Shown here: in pieces, positions 59,520 to 64,000 of the stretch
Position numbering within the stretch: position 1 is the stretch's first letter
Layout of the letters: each line of letters opens with the position of its first letter
Assembly: GCF_000344155.1 (NCBI RefSeq)
Contig: NZ_BAOQ01000030.1
Coordinates: 1-64,000, forward strand
Direction of reading: 5' to 3'
From: Gordonia paraffinivorans NBRC 108238
GTDB taxonomy: Bacteria > Actinomycetota > Actinomycetes > Mycobacteriales > Mycobacteriaceae
DNA: 64,000 bases
The notes under the pieces: model-generated
Databases searched by the model: none
What the model was told of the DNA's origin: nothing
What the model saw: the letters and a program-made list of their open reading frames with translations, nothing else
Translations under genes and position numbers: made by a program

Positions 59520-60917
59520 GTGTCAGTGCCGGAAGCCCAGGACGTGGCCGCGCGTGTGGCCGGGCGGCTCGCGTCGAAGCGCGGCACCCCGGTGTCGGTC
59601 GTCTCGGCGCGACAACTGCCGGCCGGCGCGAGCCGCGCGACGTATGCGGTCGACCTCGTCGACGCCGATGGGCGGATCGAGCAGGTCATCGTGCGCGCCG
59701 TCCCGTCCGCCGCCGACGACGGCGGGCTCGCCGACGAGGCGAAGGTCCTGCGGGCCGCGGCCGACGCCGGGGTCCCGGTCCCGCGGATCCTCGACGCGGC
59801 ATTCGGCGGGGCCGACAATCCCCTCGGGTTTCCGTACCTGGCAATGGAGTTCATCGCCGGCGAGTCGATACCCCGGCGCATCCTCCGTGACGGCGCCCAT
59901 GCGACCGCGCGCGAGCGCTTCGTCGAGCAGTGTGGACGGATTCTGGCACGGGTGCACCAGATCGACGCGGTCGAGGCCCCCGGTCTCACCGAACTGACCG
60001 ATCCCGTCGAAGGGCTGAGGCAGCTCTTCCCGAGGGAGTTCGACGCCATGCCCGCCGGCCTCGTCCTCGCGGTCCGGTGGCTGCGCGACAACCCGCCGGC
60101 GCCGTCGCCGAAGACATGCGTCGTGCACGGCGATTTCCGCCTGGGGAACCTCCTGATCGACGCCGAAGGCGTTGCCGCCGTGCTGGACTGGGAACTGGTC
60201 CACATCGGCGACCCGATCGAGGACCTCGGCTGGCTGTGCGCCAAGGCCTGGCGCTTCGGCGGTGCCGCGCCGGTCGCCGGCATGGGCGAGCGGGCGGCGC
60301 TGCTCGACGCCTACGCCGAGATCGCCGGCTGGCGTCCGGACGAGGAGACCCTGCGCTGGTGGGAGCTCTACGCCACCGTCAAGTGGGGTCTGATCTGCGC
60401 GGTGCAGGCCAACCGGCATCTCGACGGCGTCGAACGGTCGGTGGAGCTCGCCGCCATCGGAAGACGCAGCGCGGAACAGGAATTCGACGCACTCCTCGAC
60501 CTCGGCCTGGTGTCCCCGGAGATGGTCGAGGACCCGCTGGCGGCCGGTGTGGCCGCCCCGGACGAGGCGCCCCACGGCGAGCCGAGCTCGCTCGAGCTGC
60601 TCGAGGCGGTCGCCGGATTCCTGCGCTCGGACTCGGTCACCGCCGAGATGTCGCCGCAGGTGCGGTTCCACACCCGCGTCGCCGGAAACGTCGTCGACGT
60701 GGTGCGCCGCCAGATCCTGCTGGGGCCCCGGCAGGCCGCGGAGAGCGCCGCACGTCTGGCCGCACTCGGAGTGGCCGACCAGCGGGCCCTCTGCGACGCG
60801 CTGTGGTCCGGCGAGCTCGACGCCGCGGACGAGAAGGTGCGTGACGCCGTCGTCGCCGACGTGCGCGCCCGGCTGCTGGTGGCCAACCCGAGGTACTTCG
60901 CCGTCCCGCACCCGTGA
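59520..60917 (+). CDS. APH-fold kinase fused to a DUF6285-like C-terminal domain
   Basis: 465 residues. The first 340 are an APH-type kinase with CVVHGDFRLGNLL (HxDxxxxN) and VLDWELVHIGDP. The last 115 or so (LLEAVAGFLR ... VANPRYF) look like DUF6285. It ends 43 bases before an acyl-CoA dehydrogenase. Mammalian ACAD10/11 and bacterial LvaA-LvaC use this kinase/dehydrogenase pairing to phosphorylate 4-hydroxyacyl-CoAs and then remove phosphate, so a similar role is inferred. Start GTG 59520; a second GTG at 59526 is possible. Confidence 0.85.
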   Translation: MSVPEAQDVAARVAGRLASKRGTPVSVVSARQLPAGASRATYAVDLVDADGRIEQVIVRAVPSAADDGGLADEAKVLRAAADAGVPVPRILDAAFGGADNPLGFPYLAMEFIAGESIPRRILRDGAHATARERFVEQCGRILARVHQIDAVEAPGLTELTDPVEGLRQLFPREFDAMPAGLVLAVRWLRDNPPAPSPKTCVVHGDFRLGNLLIDAEGVAAVLDWELVHIGDPIEDLGWLCAKAWRFGGAAPVAGMGERAALLDAYAEIAGWRPDEETLRWWELYATVKWGLICAVQANRHLDGVERSVELAAIGRRSAEQEFDALLDLGLVSPEMVEDPLAAGVAAPDEAPHGEPSSLELLEAVAGFLRSDSVTAEMSPQVRFHTRVAGNVVDVVRRQILLGPRQAAESAARLAALGVADQRALCDALWSGELDAADEKVRDAVVADVRARLLVANPRYFAVPHP

Positions 60918-60960
60918 CCGGCGCCGACCGGCGACCCGACCCCGACGAGAAGGATTCACC

Positions 60961-62232
60961 GTGGACTTCGCATTGCCCGACTCGCTCAAGGACTACCTCG
61001 ACGAGCTCGACGCCTTCATCGAGGCCGAGATCAAGCCGCTCGAGCAGGCCGACGACAACATCCGGTTCTTCGACCACCGCCGCGAGGACTCCCGGACCGA
61101 CTGGGAGCGGGGCGGCCTGCCGAATGCCGAGTGGGAGGCGCTCCTGGCCGAGGCCCGCCGGCGCGCCGATGCCGCCGGCCACTTCCGGTACCCGTTCCCC
61201 AAGGAGTACGGCGGGCGCGACGGGTCGAATCTCGCGATGGCGGTCATCCGCGAGCACCTCGCGTCCAAGGGCCTCGGCCTGCACTGCGACCTGCAGAACG
61301 AGCACGCGATCGTGGGCAACAACATCGGCCTGCTGCTGATGCTCGAATACGGGACCCCCGAACAGCAGGAGGAGTGGGTCGAGGGCCTCGCGGCGGGCAC
61401 CAAGTTCTTCGCGTTCGGGATCACCGAGCCAGATCACGGCTCGGACGCCACCTACATGGAGACGACCGCCGTCCGAGACGGCGACGACTGGATCATCAAC
61501 GGCGAGAAGACCTGGAACACCGGCATCCACGCCGCCCATCGCGACATCGTCTTCGCCCGCACCAGCGGCGAACCCGGCGACGCCACGGGCATCACCGCAT
61601 TCCTCGTCGACCCGAAGGCACCCGGGTTCACCGTCGAGGAGTACCTGTGGACGTTCAACATGCCGACCGATCACGCGCACATCACCCTCCGCGACGTGCG
61701 CGTGCCGAACTCGGCGGTGTTCGGCGCCGAGGGCGCCGGCCTGCAGGTGGTGCAGCACTTCTTCAACGAGAACCGCATCCGGCAGGCCGCGTCGAGTCTC
61801 GGTGCGGCGCAGTACTGCGTCAACCGGGCGGTCGAGTACGCCAACGAGCGCGCGCCGTTCGGCAAGAAGCTCTCGACCAACCAGGCCATCCAGTTCCCGC
61901 TCGTCGACCTGCACACCCGGTGTGCGATGGTCCGCGCGCTGATCCGGGAAACCGCCTGGAAGATGGACACATACGGTCCGTTCTCGGCGTCGGCCGAGGT
62001 GTCGATGTGCAACTACCAGGCCAATCGCCTGTGCTGTGACGCCGCCGACCAGGCGATGCAGGTCTTCGGCGGTCGCGGCTACTCGCGGCACGAGCCGTTC
62101 GAGCACATCTACCGTCACCACCGCCGCTACCGCATCACCGAGGGGGCCGACGAGATCCAGATGCGCCGCGTCGCCGGATACCTGTTCGGTTTCATGTCGG
62201 GCAAGGCGCCCAAGGGTGTGCGGCCGTCCTGA
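60961..62232 (+). CDS. Acyl-CoA dehydrogenase, ACAD10/11-like partner
   Basis: 423 residues. FAD-binding features are FAFGITEPDHGSDAT and NGEKTWNTG; the C-terminal ITEGADEIQ is the family signature. It oxidises acyl-CoA, or in the ACAD11-type pathway processes 4-phosphorylated acyl-CoA. GTG at 60961 with GAGAAGG upstream. It directly follows the kinase gene and is most likely co-translated. Confidence 0.92.
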   Translation: MDFALPDSLKDYLDELDAFIEAEIKPLEQADDNIRFFDHRREDSRTDWERGGLPNAEWEALLAEARRRADAAGHFRYPFPKEYGGRDGSNLAMAVIREHLASKGLGLHCDLQNEHAIVGNNIGLLLMLEYGTPEQQEEWVEGLAAGTKFFAFGITEPDHGSDATYMETTAVRDGDDWIINGEKTWNTGIHAAHRDIVFARTSGEPGDATGITAFLVDPKAPGFTVEEYLWTFNMPTDHAHITLRDVRVPNSAVFGAEGAGLQVVQHFFNENRIRQAASSLGAAQYCVNRAVEYANERAPFGKKLSTNQAIQFPLVDLHTRCAMVRALIRETAWKMDTYGPFSASAEVSMCNYQANRLCCDAADQAMQVFGGRGYSRHEPFEHIYRHHRRYRITEGADEIQMRRVAGYLFGFMSGKAPKGVRPS

Positions 62233-62290
62233 GTAGGCTTGGCGGCATGCGAGAAGGTGTGCGAGTCGCGTCGGATGAGGTGATCCGGCC

Positions 62291-62767
62291 ATGATCGCAG
62301 TCGTCGTCATCGTCGTGACCGTGGTGGTCGCGCTGTTCATCCTGGCCGGGGCGGCCTGGTTCGCCTACGACTCCGACAAACGCGTGCGCGCCTTCGCCCG
62401 CTCCACCGACCTCATCCCCGGCAAGCCCGGGCGGGCGCCGGAGAGCTGGGCCACCGACAACCACCGAGAGGCGTTGCTGCACCGTCGGATTCGCTACGCG
62501 GTCGCCGATGTGCACGCCAATCCGGCGATCCCGCACGACGACGAGCTCGTCGCCGCCCGCGACCGTCTCGACGACGCCGTGTTCGAGATCGACGACCGGC
62601 TGATCGCGGCGTCCGAGCTGACCGGCGACGAGGCCGCCGAGGCGCTCGACTCCATCGAGGAGGCGATCAAGGTCCTCGAGCACCTCCCCAAGCAGCTCTG
62701 GGAGGCCCCGAAGGCCGCCCAGCTCGCGGACATGGACCGGGTCGCTCGCGTCCTCATCAACGCGTGA
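62291..62767 (+). CDS. Single-pass membrane protein, unknown function
   Basis: 158 residues: one N-terminal helix (residues 2-23), then an acidic, helical cytoplasmic-type region of about 130 residues with no named motif. It starts 58 bases after the dehydrogenase stop and may be in the same transcript. Not recognised. Confidence 0.65.
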   Translation: MIAVVVIVVTVVVALFILAGAAWFAYDSDKRVRAFARSTDLIPGKPGRAPESWATDNHREALLHRRIRYAVADVHANPAIPHDDELVAARDRLDDAVFEIDDRLIAASELTGDEAAEALDSIEEAIKVLEHLPKQLWEAPKAAQLADMDRVARVLINA

Positions 62768-62781
62768 ACACGGCGTAGACC

Positions 62782-62988
62782 TCAGATCACGGTCGGACGC
62801 GGCGGCGGATCCGGCTCCGGCGGCCGGGGCTGCGGATCAGGAGCCGGTGGGGGCGTGGGCACCGGTATCGGTGGTTCCGGCGGCGGTTCCGGGATGGGCT
62901 CGGGGGCCGGCACCGGCTCGGGCGGCGGAGGCGGTTGGGGCACCGGTTGGTTCATGGTCGTCGTCCGGTCCATCGTCGTCCGGTCCAT
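62782..62988 (-). CDS. Proline-rich small protein (tentative)
   Basis: 68 residues, more than half proline, glutamate or arginine in repeats such as PEPVPAPEPIPEPPP, after a short MDRTTMDRTTT repeat. The complementary frame is a glycine-repeat, so this may be only low-complexity DNA. A PVPQPPPPP-type protein could be a linker or wall-spanning segment, but there is no signal peptide. Confidence 0.35.
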   Translation of the reverse strand: MDRTTMDRTTTMNQPVPQPPPPPEPVPAPEPIPEPPPEPPIPVPTPPPAPDPQPRPPEPDPPPRPTVI

Positions 62989-63086
62989 GACGGTCCTCTC
63001 GACGTGCGCGTTCGTCTTGGTCTCAGACGCCTTGCGTCCTCGACGCTACGCCCGGACGTGACGGCCGGCCACCGTGCGGTTGCCGG

Positions 63087-63665
63087 TCAGGACCGAGCGA
63101 GTTCGAGCAGTGCGCGCACCGTTCGGAGGTTGCGGGCGGTGCCCTGGACGCCGAGCCCGCGCGCGATGGAAGCGGCGGTCAGCTTCGAGCGGCCGGCGCC
63201 GGACTCGTAGCGGATGTGCAGGTCGCGGCCGACGACCTGGAAGAGGTCGTCGCCGAAGTCCTGCCTCTCGAAGGCCGCCACCAGTGCGGGATCGGGTTCG
63301 GCGACCAGGAAGTGGATGGAGGAGAACCTGTCGTCGACGACCTCGAACGGGTGCGCGTCGAGCGCGGCCGCGACCTCCTCCGCCGACCGGCTGATCACCT
63401 CCCGGAAGTACCCGTAGCGTGCGGTGATGGCGGTCTCGAGGGCCCGGTCGAAATGGTCCGGGTCGCCGGGCGGTGAGCAGACGAGATTGCCCGACGCGAT
63501 GTAGGTGGCCACGTCGGACGCCCCGAGTTCGGTTGCCATCTCCCGCAATTCGGCCATCGGGAGTTTCACGCCGCCGACGTTGACCGCGCGGACGAGGACG
63601 ATGCGCCGACCGGCCTCGGATCGGGTTGCGTTTGTCGCCACGTCGTGTCCGGGAAGCGGTGACAT
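63087..63665 (-). CDS. DUF1697 family protein
   Basis: 192 residues with the family's VRAVNVGGVKLPMAELREM and the TYIASGNLV segment. Function unknown. ATG at 63665 shares one base with the upstream methyltransferase stop (TGATG), so the two are coupled. Confidence 0.87.
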   Translation of the reverse strand: MSPLPGHDVATNATRSEAGRRIVLVRAVNVGGVKLPMAELREMATELGASDVATYIASGNLVCSPPGDPDHFDRALETAITARYGYFREVISRSAEEVAAALDAHPFEVVDDRFSSIHFLVAEPDPALVAAFERQDFGDDLFQVVGRDLHIRYESGAGRSKLTAASIARGLGVQGTARNLRTVRALLELARS

Positions 63666-64000
63666 CAGCGTCGGGTCGCCACCGCGAAGCTGCGCCGGAA
63701 CGGCAAGAGCGTTCCCCATTCGCGACGCGGATAGGCCTCCGAGAGCCGCTTCTTGAGCTCGGTGACGAACGGCTTGCGGTGCTCGGCCGGCAGCGCTTGA
63801 AGGTAGGGGCGTGCCCCGGTCCCGGAGATCCAGTCGAAGACGGGGTCGTCGCCGTCGAGTACGTGCAGATAGGTCGTCTCCCAGGCGTTCACCCGGAAAC
63901 CGCGGTCGAAGAAGAACTCCAGGTACAGCTCGGCGTCGAGTCGGGGCAGCGGCCGCACGTCGGCCAGGTGCTCCCGGTACGGCTCGGCGGCCGCGAGCTC
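63665..64000 (-). CDS. tam: Trans-aconitate 2-methyltransferase, C-terminal part (5' truncated)
   Basis: The frame is open to the window edge, giving 111 C-terminal residues. AWETTYLHVLDGDDPVFDW and SGTGARPYLQALP are characteristic of Tam, which methylates trans-aconitate with SAM to relieve aconitase inhibition. The N-terminal SAM-binding domain is outside the window. It is coupled to the DUF1697 gene. Confidence 0.85.
   Translation of the reverse strand, partial: ELAAAEPYREHLADVRPLPRLDAELYLEFFFDRGFRVNAWETTYLHVLDGDDPVFDWISGTGARPYLQALPAEHRKPFVTELKKRLSEAYPRREWGTLLPFRRSFAVATRR

Noticed and set aside
59520-60917. Aminoglycoside resistance by the APH-fold genes.
   Set aside because: The fold is shared with many metabolic kinases; the acyl-CoA dehydrogenase neighbour and DUF6285-like tail point away from resistance.

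Overview
The window is GC-rich actinobacterial DNA with tightly packed genes, frequent GTG starts and many 1-4 base stop/start overlaps. The gene content points to a mycolic-acid-containing actinomycete of the Gordonia/Rhodococcus/Mycobacterium group: a PlsB / HAD-PlsC / wax ester synthase operon, a DUF5313 membrane protein, a DUF2236 (MpaB/Lcp-type) oxygenase, a cholesterol-oxidase-type GMC enzyme and a mycothiol-dependent-type isomerase domain. Gordonia is a reasonable guess, but no rRNA or other taxonomic marker is present. I saw no tRNA, rRNA, CRISPR, insertion sequence or prophage.

Layout. 1-4.5 kb: end of a thiolase, a tandem HxlR regulator, and two genes that read only with frameshifts (a DoxX-like membrane protein and an epoxide-hydrolase-like enzyme). 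4.6-9.8 kb (minus): a three-gene glycerolipid and storage-lipid operon. 10-13.2 kb: a secreted serine protease, a cold-shock protein, and an efflux pump facing its TetR regulator. 14-19.3 kb: aldo/keto reductase, TSUP permease, DUF808 protein, an unlinked bifunctional RibBA, and an SDR beside a kinase-like phosphotransferase.

21.5-30.6 kb is the most coherent accessory system: two flavin reductases of different families, a GntR/UTRA regulator, a complete peptide-type ABC importer (two permeases, lipoprotein, two ATPases) and a DszA/NtaA/SnaA-type FMN-dependent monooxygenase. This arrangement fits uptake of a small organic compound followed by oxidative cleavage with reduced FMN. The substrate cannot be read from the sequence.

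30.7-40.7 kb: a coupled secreted lipase and DUF2236 oxygenase, an acyl-CoA synthetase, CinA, a catalase, a CaiB-type CoA-transferase, and a TetR coupled to a membrane-anchored DJ-1-like protein. 40.7-43.8 kb: a DHA2 efflux pump and MarR regulator with two matching candidate MarR operators. 43.8-47.4 kb: an SDR and a cholesterol-oxidase-like enzyme flanking a palindrome, plus a TetR. 47.6-53.6 kb: OPT transporter, dialkylglycine-decarboxylase-like aminotransferase, MDMPI protein, PfpI protein and an alpha/beta hydrolase.

53.7-62.2 kb contains two further kinase-like (APH-fold) genes. One is paired with a DUF7064-like protein and faces a TetR. The other carries a C-terminal DUF6285-like domain and lies directly before an acyl-CoA dehydrogenase, an arrangement recalling the 4-hydroxyacyl-CoA kinase/dehydrogenase route. 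The window ends in a truncated trans-aconitate methyltransferase coupled to a DUF1697 protein. The overall theme is lipid, sterol and xenobiotic metabolism under many local regulators.
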